NCBI GenBank assembly: GCA_027620075.1 | Contig: JAQCEY010000009.1 | Coordinates: forward strand, 1-64,000 | From: Pseudomonadota bacterium | GTDB taxonomy: Bacteria > Pseudomonadota > Alphaproteobacteria > Rickettsiales > UBA6187 | DNA length: 64,000 nucleotides | Direction of reading: 5' to 3' | Shown here: piece by piece, positions 45,029 through 54,804 of the stretch | Position numbering within the stretch: position 1 is the first letter of the stretch | How the letters are laid out: each line of letters begins with the position of its first letter | Program-made: the position numbers and the translations under genes | Notes under the pieces: generated by a model | Told to the model about the DNA's origin: nothing | The model's database searches: none | What the model saw: the letters and a program-made list of their open reading frames with translations, nothing else

Positions 45029-46626
45029 CAGCGTACCTTAATAATCTGCTCATCTTGCTTTACAATCTTGTCCTTTATCTTGCCTTCTACCATATCCGTA
45101 CACGCCGAACGTGTTATAACCTTCAGATACTCTATATCATTAGGGTCGATATTATGGAATTCCTCATACAATAAAGGATTGCTCTGATGGTGATGCAACC
45201 TCATATAATATGAATATTTACCGTACATCTTCATATCTTCAAGAACATCTTGATGTATAGCTTTTACGAATTTTTCAACATTATCAAGCCTTATTTTCTC
45301 ATCTTCAGGTGTTTCCAACTTACTTTCATCGACAGGAGGCACTTTACACTCGCCGTTTAACCTGCGTTCATCGGCACTATATGAAAGACCGGCTACATTA
45401 GGAGAAAAATGACCCGAACGCACTCCCTTATCAAGCTTTCCGTGCGAGAATGAATATGCATGTGCCCCCGCATAAGCTATAGGAACATCTATCCACTTGT
45501 CCGATCCTACGGTTTTAGCCTGTAACATCACAAAACGTGTATCCCTTACATCATACCAGCCCAGAAAAGCCGTGTGAAAAAGACTCATGCCTCCCAGCAA
45601 TATAGTCACAACGGCCGCAATTTTTGACACATCATAAATTTCAGAATCCCTCACCTTATGAGTAGCAACAAGTATTGAAATATTCATCCATATCCAAGGC
45701 CAGAACAATATACCTCCGATAACATAAACACCGATATGGAATATATCAAAAATAACTGCCGATATCCTAAGCCATGATATTTTCAATATAAATAATATGC
45801 TCAAAAGCTGTACAGCCAAAGTGACGGCATTAAACAAAACATGTCCGCTGCTTAAGGAGTCATATACAAATTGTGCAAGCTGCGGGGGAGTGCCAAGCGG
45901 AGCTACACCTTTATAAACGGCAACTATATATAGCTGTGATATATCATTTTCCAGTAGCCACTCAAACGGTCTGCCGTCCAATCTCATCTTAGCTATACCC
46001 GACCAGAAATAATTCGCAATATGCACGCCTATAGCAACATAGGCGATAGACTGATATGCTATATTTATTTGTTCGGACGTATATTTATTTTTCCTTTTAA
46101 AATATTCCAGCAAAACAATGCAAAAAGCAAACAGAAAACCGGCATCAGACAGGTAATAAATGTCATGGAATGCCATTGTAACCCCTGAAATAGCCTCCAC
46201 CATCTCACGGGCAGCTATAATATGTAAGGCAGGAAGCATAAAAAAGACGGGTCGGCGTATCGCTATTAATGCAAATATGATTGACGGAAAATCCCCGTAA
46301 CGCAATATATCGGCAAGCATATCTGTTTCTTTTTGGGCTGAAACATATGTTGTCGGCTCAACCACAAGATAAAATGCCAGCCCTATAGCCACCATTTTAC
46401 CGAGCCTTCGCAATATCGTACAGGTAATGTCGGTATCTTTTATCTTTGCACCCAACAGTACAAACACAAAGCCTGTCAACATCAGTAAAATGTATGAGTT
46501 TAAGCCTTCATAATAAAAAAAAGCCAAAAAGAACGAGGCTTTATAAACAAAAAACGCAAGCAATGCTACTGCTATAAAACCGAAATTATATATTAAATCC
46601 CCAATGCTTTTTTTATCTTTTACCAT
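45028..46626 (-). CDS. HTTM-like multi-pass membrane protein
   Basis: A 532-residue membrane protein with about ten hydrophobic helices between residues 10 and 360 (such as FGFIAVALLAFFVYKASFFL and VIGGILFWPWIWMNISILVA). A soluble C-terminal tail of some 160 residues ends in a charged stretch. Paired membrane/DCC genes of this type are often annotated HTTM or gamma-carboxylase-like; I base the family name partly on that pairing. The ATG at 46626 is preferred to a GTG nine bases upstream. It follows ffh by about 30 bp and may share its transcript. Confidence 0.7.
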   Translation of the reverse strand: MVKDKKSIGDLIYNFGFIAVALLAFFVYKASFFLAFFYYEGLNSYILLMLTGFVFVLLGAKIKDTDITCTILRRLGKMVAIGLAFYLVVEPTTYVSAQKETDMLADILRYGDFPSIIFALIAIRRPVFFMLPALHIIAAREMVEAISGVTMAFHDIYYLSDAGFLFAFCIVLLEYFKRKNKYTSEQINIAYQSIAYVAIGVHIANYFWSGIAKMRLDGRPFEWLLENDISQLYIVAVYKGVAPLGTPPQLAQFVYDSLSSGHVLFNAVTLAVQLLSILFILKISWLRISAVIFDIFHIGVYVIGGILFWPWIWMNISILVATHKVRDSEIYDVSKIAAVVTILLGGMSLFHTAFLGWYDVRDTRFVMLQAKTVGSDKWIDVPIAYAGAHAYSFSHGKLDKGVRSGHFSPNVAGLSYSADERRLNGECKVPPVDESKLETPEDEKIRLDNVEKFVKAIHQDVLEDMKMYGKYSYYMRLHHHQSNPLLYEEFHNIDPNDIEYLKVITRSACTDMVEGKIKDKIVKQDEQIIKVR

Positions 46627-46655
46627 ACTTAACACTTAATAAACAATCATAAAAA

Positions 46656-48023
46656 TTATTTAATTTCAGGCAATTCCTTCGGCATGAACTTACCTAAACC
46701 GCCTCTCATCAGGGTCTTTTTGTCCATTTTACTGACTTTTTTCATCATTACAGCCATTTGCTTATGCTGTTTTAGAAGTCTGTTAACTTCCTGTACGGTC
46801 AGCCCGCAGCCTGCTGCTATGCGTTTTTTACGAGAAGCGTTTATTACCTTCGGGTATCGCCTTTCCTGCTTAGTCATTGATGAGATAATAGCTTCCTGAC
46901 GGATTATCATCTTATCATCAACACCCGCCTCATCTATTTCTTTCTTCATTTTGCCAAGCCCCGGCAGCATACCCATAAGCCCGCCTACGCCTCCCATTTT
47001 ACGCATCATCTTAAATTGTTTGGCAAGGTCGTTAAGGTCAAACTGACCTTTTTTAAGTTTCTTCTCTAACTTCTTGGCTTCCTGCGTATCAATATTTTCA
47101 GCGGCTTTTTCCACTAATGAAACAACGTCACCCATACCAAGTATCAAAGATGCTATCCTATTAGGGTGGAACGGTTCAAACTCGGACACTTTTTCACCAA
47201 CACCCATGAATTTTATAGGGCAGCCGGTAACGCCACGCATTGAAAGTGCTGCCCCTCCTCGTCCATCACCGTCAATACGAGTAAGGATTATACCTGTTAC
47301 ACCTATTTTTTCATTAAACTTGCTTGCGATATTTACTGCGTCCTGACCCGTCAGGGAATCTGCTACGAGCAATATTTCGGTAGGATTCGACACTTTCCTA
47401 ACGTCCTGCAACTCCGTCATTAGCTGCTCATCGATGTGTAAACGTCCTGCCGTATCGAGGATAACTATATCATATCCCTCGGTTTTCCCCTTTTGTATGG
47501 CTCGCTTAGTGATTTCAACGGGTTTTTGACCCGCAATTATCTCTACCGTATCTACCGATATCTGCTTGCCCAGCACCTCCAACTGCTCTTGTGCAGCAGG
47601 ACGATATACGTCCAGCGATGCCATAAGCACTTTTTTATTTCTTTTTAAATTCAAGAAGTTAGCCAACTTACCCGAAGACGTAGTCTTACCCGACCCTTGC
47701 AACCCCACCATCATAATAACTACCGGAGGGCTTGCGTTCAGGTTTATTTCAGACTCATCGGAGCCAAGCATGGCTTCAAGTTCATCTTGAACAATCTTTA
47801 TCACCATTTGCCCCGGTGATACGCTTTTTATCACCTGCCGACCTATTGCCTTTTCTTTTACTTTAGCTATAAAATCCTTTGCTATAGCTAATGAAACATC
47901 GGCTTCAAGCAGTGCTATCCTGACTTCACGCATAGCAGCCGAAACGTCGGCTTCCGACAGGACACCTTTACTTTTTAGCTTGGAAAATACTTTACTAAGG
48001 TTATCGCTTAAACTTTCAAACAT
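46656..48023 (-). CDS. ffh: Signal recognition particle protein Ffh
   Basis: GTPase that with 4.5S RNA delivers nascent membrane proteins to FtsY and SecYEG. The N domain starts MFESLSDNLSKVFSKLK. GTPase motifs are GLQGSGKTTSSGKLA (G1), DTAGRLHID (G3) and TRIDGDGRGGAALS (G4/closing loop). The methionine-rich M domain begins near residue 300 (GGVGGLMGMLPGLGKMKK) and holds the RNA-binding motif RKKRIAAGCGLTVQEVNRLLKQ in two parts. Length of 455 residues is standard. The 4.5S RNA gene was not recognised in this window. Confidence 0.97.
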   Translation of the reverse strand: MFESLSDNLSKVFSKLKSKGVLSEADVSAAMREVRIALLEADVSLAIAKDFIAKVKEKAIGRQVIKSVSPGQMVIKIVQDELEAMLGSDESEINLNASPPVVIMMVGLQGSGKTTSSGKLANFLNLKRNKKVLMASLDVYRPAAQEQLEVLGKQISVDTVEIIAGQKPVEITKRAIQKGKTEGYDIVILDTAGRLHIDEQLMTELQDVRKVSNPTEILLVADSLTGQDAVNIASKFNEKIGVTGIILTRIDGDGRGGAALSMRGVTGCPIKFMGVGEKVSEFEPFHPNRIASLILGMGDVVSLVEKAAENIDTQEAKKLEKKLKKGQFDLNDLAKQFKMMRKMGGVGGLMGMLPGLGKMKKEIDEAGVDDKMIIRQEAIISSMTKQERRYPKVINASRKKRIAAGCGLTVQEVNRLLKQHKQMAVMMKKVSKMDKKTLMRGGLGKFMPKELPEIK

Positions 48024-48146
48024 ATTGTAGTATAATAATAATTAGGTTAAGAATTCTTTATTGTTTACAAAGCAAATGATTGACAAAGTACAATAATAAA
48101 TGACAGATACTATAAAGTAAATTAAACAAAAAACCATAGGTATTTT

Positions 48147-48845
48147 ATGAATGACTTTAATAAACAAAAAGGCTTTTCACTTGTTGAGTTAGGAATGTCC
48201 CTCTCAATAATAGCTATGGTTATCGCTGCTGTTGTTGCCGGTGCTAATCTAAAAGAGAAATTCGAATTGAATCAGGCAATGGAAGACATAGGTAACATTA
48301 ACTCGGCAGTTACAGAATTCAAGGACATATATAACGGCTATCCGGGTGACATGTTTGATGCCGAGGACAAGCTAGGCTCTACAGAAACAAACTCCGGCAA
48401 CGGTAACAACGCAATTGAGGCAAGTGCCACAGGTACGATAGACGGAACGGCAGGAGCAGTTAACGAACAGACTTTATTCTGGCAACATCTGGCTATATCA
48501 GGTCTTATAGAGGGAAGCTATGACGGTGCTACGGAATTTATGAAAGCCCCTATATCAAAAGGCATATACACAGTTAGCAAAACCTCAACCGGAGGTCTGT
48601 TGATATTGTTAGAAAGAGCCAGAACAATCGTAACAGGACTGCCAAGGGGAATATTAACAACAAAACAGTCATGGGAGATAGACACAAAATTTGATGACGG
48701 CATTCCGACTACGGGAGTTATACAGGCACAGGACGGCGATGGTGAAACCGCTCAAGATTGTGTCAATACAACAACAACTCCGGCTTCTTATAAATTAAGC
48801 AACACAGGTGAAGCACCTTGTGTTTTGATATTCCTTGTTGAATAA
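48147..48845 (+). CDS. Orphan prepilin-like (type IV pilin/pseudopilin) protein
   Basis: A 232-residue protein with a class III signal: KGFSLVELGMSLSIIAMVIA, where cleavage after Gly and methylation of Phe is expected and Glu5 is present. The rest is a globular pseudopilin-like region with GYPGDMFDAEDKLG, LFWQHLAISGLIEG, IDTKFDDGIPTTG and a C-terminal CVLIFLVE. No secretion ATPase, platform protein or peptidase gene lies nearby. A second protein with the same layout is encoded at 58538-59311. The function of such orphan prepilins is unknown. Confidence 0.85.
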   Translation: MNDFNKQKGFSLVELGMSLSIIAMVIAAVVAGANLKEKFELNQAMEDIGNINSAVTEFKDIYNGYPGDMFDAEDKLGSTETNSGNGNNAIEASATGTIDGTAGAVNEQTLFWQHLAISGLIEGSYDGATEFMKAPISKGIYTVSKTSTGGLLILLERARTIVTGLPRGILTTKQSWEIDTKFDDGIPTTGVIQAQDGDGETAQDCVNTTTTPASYKLSNTGEAPCVLIFLVE

Positions 48846-48889
48846 TAGTTAAACACTACTATTTGGGAGTGTTCACTAAAGATATATTT

Positions 48890-48917
48890 AGTCATGCTGA
48901 ACTTGTTTCAGCATGAC
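48890..48917. repeat. Palindrome TAGTCATGCTGAA...
   Basis: TAGTCATGCTGAA-AC/TT loop-TTCAGCATGACTA, a 12-13 bp stem. It shares GTCATGCTGAA with 42690-42755. Confidence 0.75.
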
Positions 48918-48974
48918 TAAAATGACACAGTATATAGTCCTTTAAATTATAGTATTTACACTTTCGGATACTGC

Positions 48975-49193
48975 TGTCATCCCCCGAATTGCCGTAGGCA
49001 ATTATAGGGGGATCTAATTTTAGTATTTCCAAAATTTATTGATAGTTGTCATCCCCGCCTCCGTGCGGGGATCTTCTGTCAGTTAAAACAGATCCCCCTA
49101 TAATTTGCTTCGCAAATTCGGGGGATGACATTATCATTTAAAATTAGAAACACTATAAATTGACGGTAGATCCCCGCATAAAGCGGGGATGAC
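48975..49193. repeat. Nested family A elements
   Basis: An outer copy begins at 48975 (GTCATCCCCCGAATTGCC, hairpin loop GTA) and ends at 49193 (GCGGGGATGAC). It is interrupted from about 49020 to 49156 by an inner copy in the opposite orientation, matching 12620-12762. The inner ends are TAGTATTTCC and GAAACACTA, with TA at both borders. Confidence 0.75.
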
Positions 49194-49282
49194 AATCATA
49201 AGTGTAAAAAAGTGTAAATAATATAATTTAAATGACTATATAGTATTTTCCGGTTAAAAGAAAACTATGCAATTTTTATTAT

Positions 49283-49366
49283 GTCACTTGTCACCCCGTC
49301 GTATGACGGGGTCCGGCAGTACTTGCAACACCGCACCTGACCCCGTTATAAAAACGGGGTGACAAA
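49283..49366. repeat. Palindromic repeat with CACCCCGT/ACGGGGTG hairpins
   Basis: Hairpins ACCCCGTC-GTAT-GACGGGGT and ACCCCGTT-ATAAA-AACGGGGT are bounded by GTCAC and GTGAC. The flanks AAAACTATG and CATAGTTC extend the inverted repeat. Confidence 0.7.
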
Positions 49367-49449
49367 TTCATAGTTCTGTTCCGATTAGAAAATACTATAG
49401 ATACCCCAAACAAGTTCAGCATAACAATCTGCTTATTTAGCTCAAGAAT

Positions 49450-51201
49450 CTAATTTGGCGTAATATAATAAATAACAAGATAAATACCAAGGAAAGTTCC
49501 CGCCCACATGACGGTTGTACCCAATGACCAGCTTCTTGCCAGTAATCCCTCAGGGCTATATATTTCAGTAAATAGTTTTAACCATTTTTTCATTATCTTT
49601 TTAGCTACTATCAGACCTATCCTTGCAGGGAAACGACCTATATAATAAAGGGCGGAAACAACGTAATGACCAAGCCCCCTATAAAACCAGTCAAAATCTA
49701 AGCTTATGGTATCTTTACGCTTTAACATAGGCAACATCAAAAAGAATGCCAGAGCTGCGAACAATAATAACTGCAATTGCCCTATAACATGTTCTTTATT
49801 ATATACAACATAATCAGGCACAACAGGCAGCATCTGATATATGGTTTTCTCTGCAACTCCGGGGATTCCAAGAATAATGCACAATAACGAAAAGAATATC
49901 ATTGCCAGCTTCATATTAAACGGAGGCTCATCTGGACGCATACCGGAATCCTTACCGAAAAATACAAACCACGGAAATTTTAGCCCCACATACAAAAATG
50001 CTCCTGCCGATGCCGCCATCAGTAAATACCATACCATTTCCAGCTCTTCTTTCATTACGGCAGAAACTATCATTGATTTAGTAATAAAGCCTGATGTAAG
50101 CGGAAATGCCGATATTGAAAACGCCCCTATAATTCCACAGACCATAGTCAGTTTCATTGTGCGGCAAAGACCGCCAAGCTCGGTGAATTTACTTTTTCCC
50201 GTCATATACAGAACCGAACCTGCCGACATGAACAATAAAGCCTTATAAACAATATGTGCAAATGCGTGAATGGCAGTACCGTTTAGTGCCATCGTAGTGC
50301 CGATACCGATACCGATTATCATAAACCCGACCTGATTAACGATACTGTATGACAATATCTTACGCATATCATTTTCCAGCATTGCGTATATAATGCCGTA
50401 AAATACCATGAACAGACCTAAATAAATCAATAGCTGCGTTCCGGCAAATAATGTAAGCAACACGAAAACCGCCGTTTTAGTAGTGAAAGCCGATAAAAAT
50501 ACCGCCCCAAAAGGTGAGCTTTTCGGATATGAGTCGGCAATCCATGCAGACATCGGAGGGGCTGCGGCATTAATAAGGATACCTATTAAAATAAGCCACA
50601 TTATTATTCCGTTCATATCCAGACCGTATTCAGGGAACAACAACGATGTGTGAGCCTCAAACGGAACAAGGGTAGCCGTTCCCGTCAGCATTATCTGCCC
50701 TATGATTCCGGTCATTAAAATAACACCGCCAAGGAAGTGTATCAAAGCATATCGCATTCCTGCCTGCATTGAGTTTTTCTGATCGGATACAAAAATTATT
50801 AAAGTAGAACCTATCGCCATTAGCTCCCAATATATGAACAGGCTTATAAAATCTCCTGAGAAAGTGACCCCCAATGCACTGCCTCCATATAAAAAGGCTG
50901 CCGAGGTTTCTATTCTTCTGCTTTGCATAAGTCCGAATAAAGCACCGCCAAAAGACGCTATGCAAAATATCGTACCGAAAATATGGGAATAAGCGTGTGC
51001 AAATGCCGGTCTGATATTAAAACCTGCTATGTTAAGGCTTATAAGGTCATCTCCTACAGGCATCTGCCAAACTCTAAAAAGAGCCAGAACCGGTATCATC
51101 AGGACAAACGGAACCCTGATATGTTTGGGCATGAACGGTATCAACAACGCACCGATAAGCATGAAGAACGAAGGCGGCATAAGACTAAGAATACTACTCA
51201 T
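49450..51201 (-). CDS. Mrp-like antiporter, third D-type (NuoL/M/N-like) subunit
   Basis: A 583-residue proton-conducting membrane protein of the NuoL/M/N family, with about 14 helices plus a long C-terminal extension. Family features are SLFIYWELMAIGS, the lysine helix AFTTKTAVFVLLTLF, and KILSYSIVNQVGFMIIGIG. It is the last gene of the ten-gene Mrp-like operon and overlaps the 74-residue gene by 8 bp. The C-terminal stretch after residue 470 (LKRKDTISLDFDWFYRGLGHYVVSAL in two pieces) resembles the tail of MrpA/NuoL-like subunits. It contributes a proton or cation path. Confidence 0.9.
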   Translation of the reverse strand: MSSILSLMPPSFFMLIGALLIPFMPKHIRVPFVLMIPVLALFRVWQMPVGDDLISLNIAGFNIRPAFAHAYSHIFGTIFCIASFGGALFGLMQSRRIETSAAFLYGGSALGVTFSGDFISLFIYWELMAIGSTLIIFVSDQKNSMQAGMRYALIHFLGGVILMTGIIGQIMLTGTATLVPFEAHTSLLFPEYGLDMNGIIMWLILIGILINAAAPPMSAWIADSYPKSSPFGAVFLSAFTTKTAVFVLLTLFAGTQLLIYLGLFMVFYGIIYAMLENDMRKILSYSIVNQVGFMIIGIGIGTTMALNGTAIHAFAHIVYKALLFMSAGSVLYMTGKSKFTELGGLCRTMKLTMVCGIIGAFSISAFPLTSGFITKSMIVSAVMKEELEMVWYLLMAASAGAFLYVGLKFPWFVFFGKDSGMRPDEPPFNMKLAMIFFSLLCIILGIPGVAEKTIYQMLPVVPDYVVYNKEHVIGQLQLLLFAALAFFLMLPMLKRKDTISLDFDWFYRGLGHYVVSALYYIGRFPARIGLIVAKKIMKKWLKLFTEIYSPEGLLARSWSLGTTVMWAGTFLGIYLVIYYITPN

Positions 51202-51418
51202 CTTCTCTTACCTCCTTATAATAATCTTCTTTTCTCTTTAAAAAGACCCCAAGCACTTTGGAAACTATACCGATAGCCACACAAGAGGCAAAGCCGAACA
51301 TAGCATTGAAAAATCTATAATTGGCAATTTCAAATTTATTATGCGGATGCATGTAAAAATCACCTGCCAAAGCAGCTATCAGTACAAGAATAAATAATAT
51401 CCAAAGTTTTTTAACCAT
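51194..51418 (-). CDS. Small twin-helix protein of the Mrp-like operon
   Basis: A 74-residue protein with two hydrophobic helices (about residues 4-22 and 40-62) and a polar C-terminus GVFLKRKEDYYKEVREDE. The motif FGFASCVAIGIVSKVLGVF recalls small proteins found in Mrp- and hydrogenase-type operons of other alphaproteobacteria. It abuts the gene before it and overlaps the gene after it, so it is a genuine operon member. Its specific role is unknown. Confidence 0.75.
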   Translation of the reverse strand: MVKKLWILFILVLIAALAGDFYMHPHNKFEIANYRFFNAMFGFASCVAIGIVSKVLGVFLKRKEDYYKEVREDE

Positions 51419-52909
51419 CTAATTTACCAATTCTTTTGCAAGTTCCATGAACACACCCGGATAGATAAACAGAAGCAGCGTAGCGGCAGCAGTAATCATC
51501 AACGCAAGGACTATAGGGAAAGACGACTCACCATGCCTGCGTCCTATTACCACACCGGGATCTTGCCGTTCATTTTCAAAAAACGCTTTGTAAATAACAG
51601 GCAGAAAATAAGCCGCATTCAATAAAGTGCTTATAATTACAACAATAATAACCCAATAAAGCTCCCTGTCAAAAGCACCGTTTATCATATACCACTTTGA
51701 AATAAAACCCACAGCAGGAGGAATACCTATCATAGATAACGCCCCTATTGAAAAAGCAATCATAGTAATAGGCATTTGTTTACCGATACCCGACATCTGG
51801 CTTATCTTGCTTTTACGAGCCGTTGTGTAAATAGAACCTGCCGCAAAGAATAAAGTTATCTTTCCAAATGCATGAGCTACAATGTGAAATGCTGCCGCAG
51901 TAATTGATTTAGGTGCTAAGATTGCCGCAGCCAATACAACATATGAAAGCTGGCTTACGGTAGAATAGGCAAGCATCTTTTTTAAGTTATCCTGTTTTAA
52001 AGCAACCAAAGATGCCACGATAATAGTAAAAGATGCCACCCACGCAAGCCACTGACCGCTCCACCAGTTTGCATCTGCAAGCTGCTGCAAATTATCGACA
52101 CCGAAAATATACACAATAATTTTTACGATGGAAAACACTCCCGCCTTTACAACTGCCACAGCGTGCAATAAGGCACTAACGGGAGTCGGAGCAACCATTG
52201 CCGCCGGAAGCCATTTATGAATCGGCATAAGTGCTGCCTTGCCGATTCCGTATATATAAAGGAACAACAACAGCGATGATAAGCCGACACCCGCATTGGC
52301 GGCTAAAATACCCCCTTGTGTAAACTCAAGCGTACCGGTAGTCACATACGTTAAAATTATAGCAGGCAGTAAGAAACAAATTGAAGTTCCCATTAATATC
52401 CCAAGATATACTCGACCTGATTTTTTAGCCTCTAAAGTCCCCGAATGAGTAACCAGAGGGAAAGTGCAAATTGTCATTAGCTCGTAAAACACAAATAGCG
52501 TAAGCAGGTTTGAGGCGAATGCCACACCTATCGCTGCAAATATAGCTACCGCAAAGAAACAGAAAAAACGGCTTTGGTTATTTTCATTATTACCGCGCAT
52601 ATAGCCTATCGAATATACGGTACTGACTATCCACAAGAAAGATACTATAAGAGCAAATATCATGCCCAGAGGCTCGATAGAAAAAGATATCGAAAGCCCC
52701 GGCATTATCTCTATAAGATTATATTTTATAGTTTCACCCGACCTGAATATCTTCAAAACGTCCAGTATATTGGCAAAAAGGAACAGCGATATAACAACGG
52801 TAACTATGTCCCTGAGATTAGGGAAGCGTATAACGGCATTAGTCACCACCGCTAAGAGCGGTAGTAAAAAGCAAACTAATAGATATGTTTCGTTGTTTTC
52901 AAAATTCAT
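51419..52909 (-). CDS. mrpD: Mrp-like antiporter, second D-type subunit
   Basis: A 496-residue NuoL/M/N-like membrane protein. Core features are TLFVFYELMTICTFPLVTHS (with the essential helix glutamate), LMPIHKWLPAAMVAPTPVSALLHAV and MLAYSTVSQLSYVVLAAAI. Fourteen helices are expected. It lies 2 bp after the first D subunit and is a paralogue of it. Together with the other D-type subunits it provides the proton/sodium exchange path. Confidence 0.92.
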   Translation of the reverse strand: MNFENNETYLLVCFLLPLLAVVTNAVIRFPNLRDIVTVVISLFLFANILDVLKIFRSGETIKYNLIEIMPGLSISFSIEPLGMIFALIVSFLWIVSTVYSIGYMRGNNENNQSRFFCFFAVAIFAAIGVAFASNLLTLFVFYELMTICTFPLVTHSGTLEAKKSGRVYLGILMGTSICFLLPAIILTYVTTGTLEFTQGGILAANAGVGLSSLLLFLYIYGIGKAALMPIHKWLPAAMVAPTPVSALLHAVAVVKAGVFSIVKIIVYIFGVDNLQQLADANWWSGQWLAWVASFTIIVASLVALKQDNLKKMLAYSTVSQLSYVVLAAAILAPKSITAAAFHIVAHAFGKITLFFAAGSIYTTARKSKISQMSGIGKQMPITMIAFSIGALSMIGIPPAVGFISKWYMINGAFDRELYWVIIVVIISTLLNAAYFLPVIYKAFFENERQDPGVVIGRRHGESSFPIVLALMITAAATLLLFIYPGVFMELAKELVN

Positions 52910-52911
52910 AA

Positions 52912-54396
52912 TTATAAACTAAACAAATATTCCGAAATCCTTAATGCAAAATCAATTACAGGCTCGGTGTAAATACCGAAAAACACCGTAGCAAATGCCA
53001 TTAAAACCATAGGCAGCACCATAAGCATAGGTGCTTCCTGAACTTTCTTATTTCTTGGGTGGCATTTTTTAAAACATGCTATCTCAACTACACGCCATAT
53101 ATATATAAGTGCCAACAGCGAACTGACCAAAACCGCAATAAATATCGGCCATAGATTGGCATCAAGCAACGCATTCAGCAAGAACCACTTGCTTATAAAG
53201 CCTCCTGTAAAAGGCACTCCGACCAGACTCAAGCCCGCCACTACAAAAGCCCCTACGGTTATAGGCATTTTTTTAGCAATACCGCTAAAATTTTCAAGAC
53301 GTGCGTTACCAAGCCTATAAACCACACAACCTACCGCCATGAATAAAGTTGCCTTTGCAAGCGCATGATTAAACAGGTGAATTATTGCCGCCGAGTTCCC
53401 AAGCTCATTTTTTAAACTTATGCCCAAAATAATATAACCTATCTGTGCTACTGAAGAATATGCAAGCATACGCTTAATATTCCTCTGATATATAGCCACT
53501 AACGACCCTACAAATATAGCAACAACGGACAATGTCATGAATATTTTGCTCAAATCCATATCGGTGAAGGCAAACTCATAACCGAATATTGAAAATATTA
53601 TCCTTATTAAAATATATATACTTACCTTGGTAGCCGTTGCCGATAAGAACGCAGAAATAAACGAAGGGGCGTTCGTATAAGCATTAGCAAGCCATAAATG
53701 CAGGGGAAATATAGCTATTTTCAAAGCCAGTCCCACGGTCAGGAACGCTAACGCAGCCTTTATCGGGGTCTTATCCAGCATCAAAGGTGATTGCGATATT
53801 CTCAAAGACAAGTCTGAAATATTCAATGTTCCTGTCATCATATATAACAACCCTATCCCTATCAGGAAGAACGTAGCACCGATAGTTCCCAACACCAGAT
53901 ATTCAAATGACGCTATTAACGCCCTCCTGTCCTTACCCATAGCGATTAATGCGTATGTAGCAAGTGACGATATTTCCAAAAACACATATATGTTGAATGC
54001 GTCATTGGTAAAGCACATTCCCAAAAGCCCTGCAAGACACAACATGAACGTGGCAAAGAATATAGGCTGCTTAGACCTTTCCACCTCATCATCAATGCTG
54101 TTATAAGCGTATATAGACGTTACCGACGCAACGCCGGATACTATAACCGCAATAAACGAGTTCAGCATGTCAACCCTGTACTCTATTCCAAAAGGAGGCT
54201 TCCACCCGCCCATATAATAGGATATAGGAGAACCGTTAAACACCATATAGGCAAGGTTAAGTGATATTATCAGGCATAAAAAGGAAACTACGACGGTAAG
54301 AATCCACGCAACACGCTTTGTCGGCATAAATGCACATATAGGTGCTGCCAGCAACGGAATAACAACTTGTAAAGCAGGTAAGTTAGCAATTATCAT
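52912..54396 (-). CDS. mrpD: Mrp-like antiporter, first D-type subunit
   Basis: A 494-residue NuoL/M/N-like protein, the closest of the three to classical MrpD. Features are FNIYVFLEISSLATYALIAMG, IFPLHLWLANAYTNAPSFISAFLSA (with the conserved lysine helix following) and MLAYSSVAQIGYIILG. The start overlaps the mrpC stop (ATGA). It is expected to carry out proton-coupled cation exchange within the complex. Confidence 0.94.
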   Translation of the reverse strand: MIIANLPALQVVIPLLAAPICAFMPTKRVAWILTVVVSFLCLIISLNLAYMVFNGSPISYYMGGWKPPFGIEYRVDMLNSFIAVIVSGVASVTSIYAYNSIDDEVERSKQPIFFATFMLCLAGLLGMCFTNDAFNIYVFLEISSLATYALIAMGKDRRALIASFEYLVLGTIGATFFLIGIGLLYMMTGTLNISDLSLRISQSPLMLDKTPIKAALAFLTVGLALKIAIFPLHLWLANAYTNAPSFISAFLSATATKVSIYILIRIIFSIFGYEFAFTDMDLSKIFMTLSVVAIFVGSLVAIYQRNIKRMLAYSSVAQIGYIILGISLKNELGNSAAIIHLFNHALAKATLFMAVGCVVYRLGNARLENFSGIAKKMPITVGAFVVAGLSLVGVPFTGGFISKWFLLNALLDANLWPIFIAVLVSSLLALIYIWRVVEIACFKKCHPRNKKVQEAPMLMVLPMVLMAFATVFFGIYTEPVIDFALRISEYLFSL

Positions 54397-54800
54397 GAAT
54401 TCTCCCTTTCATTTTTGCTAAACTCGTTATCTAACTTTAATATCTCGTCCTCCTCAATAGTTCCGTATTCTTCTTTTATACGCACAATGATAGCCAAACC
54501 TACGGCTATCACCGCCACACCTACCACAATAGCGGTAAGCATAAGTACATGCGGAAGGGGGTTGGTATAAAAATGCTCACCATCTAATAGATAAATATTT
54601 TTTTCTCCCATTACCATATCAACCCTTATCGGAGGCAATCCACCTTCTATACTGCCTACAGAAATATAGAAAAGCAGAACCGACACCTGAAATATGGCAA
54701 GGGACATCATTTTTTTGACCAGATTCCCACGAGTAATCACCCCGAACAATCCGACCATCATAATAAATATGCTTATCCAATAATTATAGCTTTCAAACAT
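54393..54800 (-). CDS. mrpC: Mrp-like antiporter subunit C (NuoK-like)
   Basis: A 135-residue NuoK-like protein with three helices. The first reads NYWISIFIMMVGLFGVI, the second has MSLAIFQVSVLLFYIS, and the third is HVLMLTAIVVGVAVIAVGLAII with the typical ALVLTAIVI-like signature. A periplasmic loop (GSIEGGLPPIRVD to FYTNPLPH) is longer than usual but typical of Mrp C subunits. The ATG at 54800 lies 4 bp after the subunit B stop; a TTG further upstream was rejected. Confidence 0.93.
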   Translation of the reverse strand: MFESYNYWISIFIMMVGLFGVITRGNLVKKMMSLAIFQVSVLLFYISVGSIEGGLPPIRVDMVMGEKNIYLLDGEHFYTNPLPHVLMLTAIVVGVAVIAVGLAIIVRIKEEYGTIEEDEILKLDNEFSKNERENS

Positions 54801-54804
54801 TATT

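Larger units (their letters stand above)
48846..49449. other. 604-bp repeat-rich intergenic region
   Basis: No coding sequence is seen. It contains the palindromes at 48890-48917, 48975-49193 and 49283-49366. It separates the convergent prepilin gene and the last gene of the Mrp-like operon, so it probably also serves as terminator for both. Confidence 0.7.
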
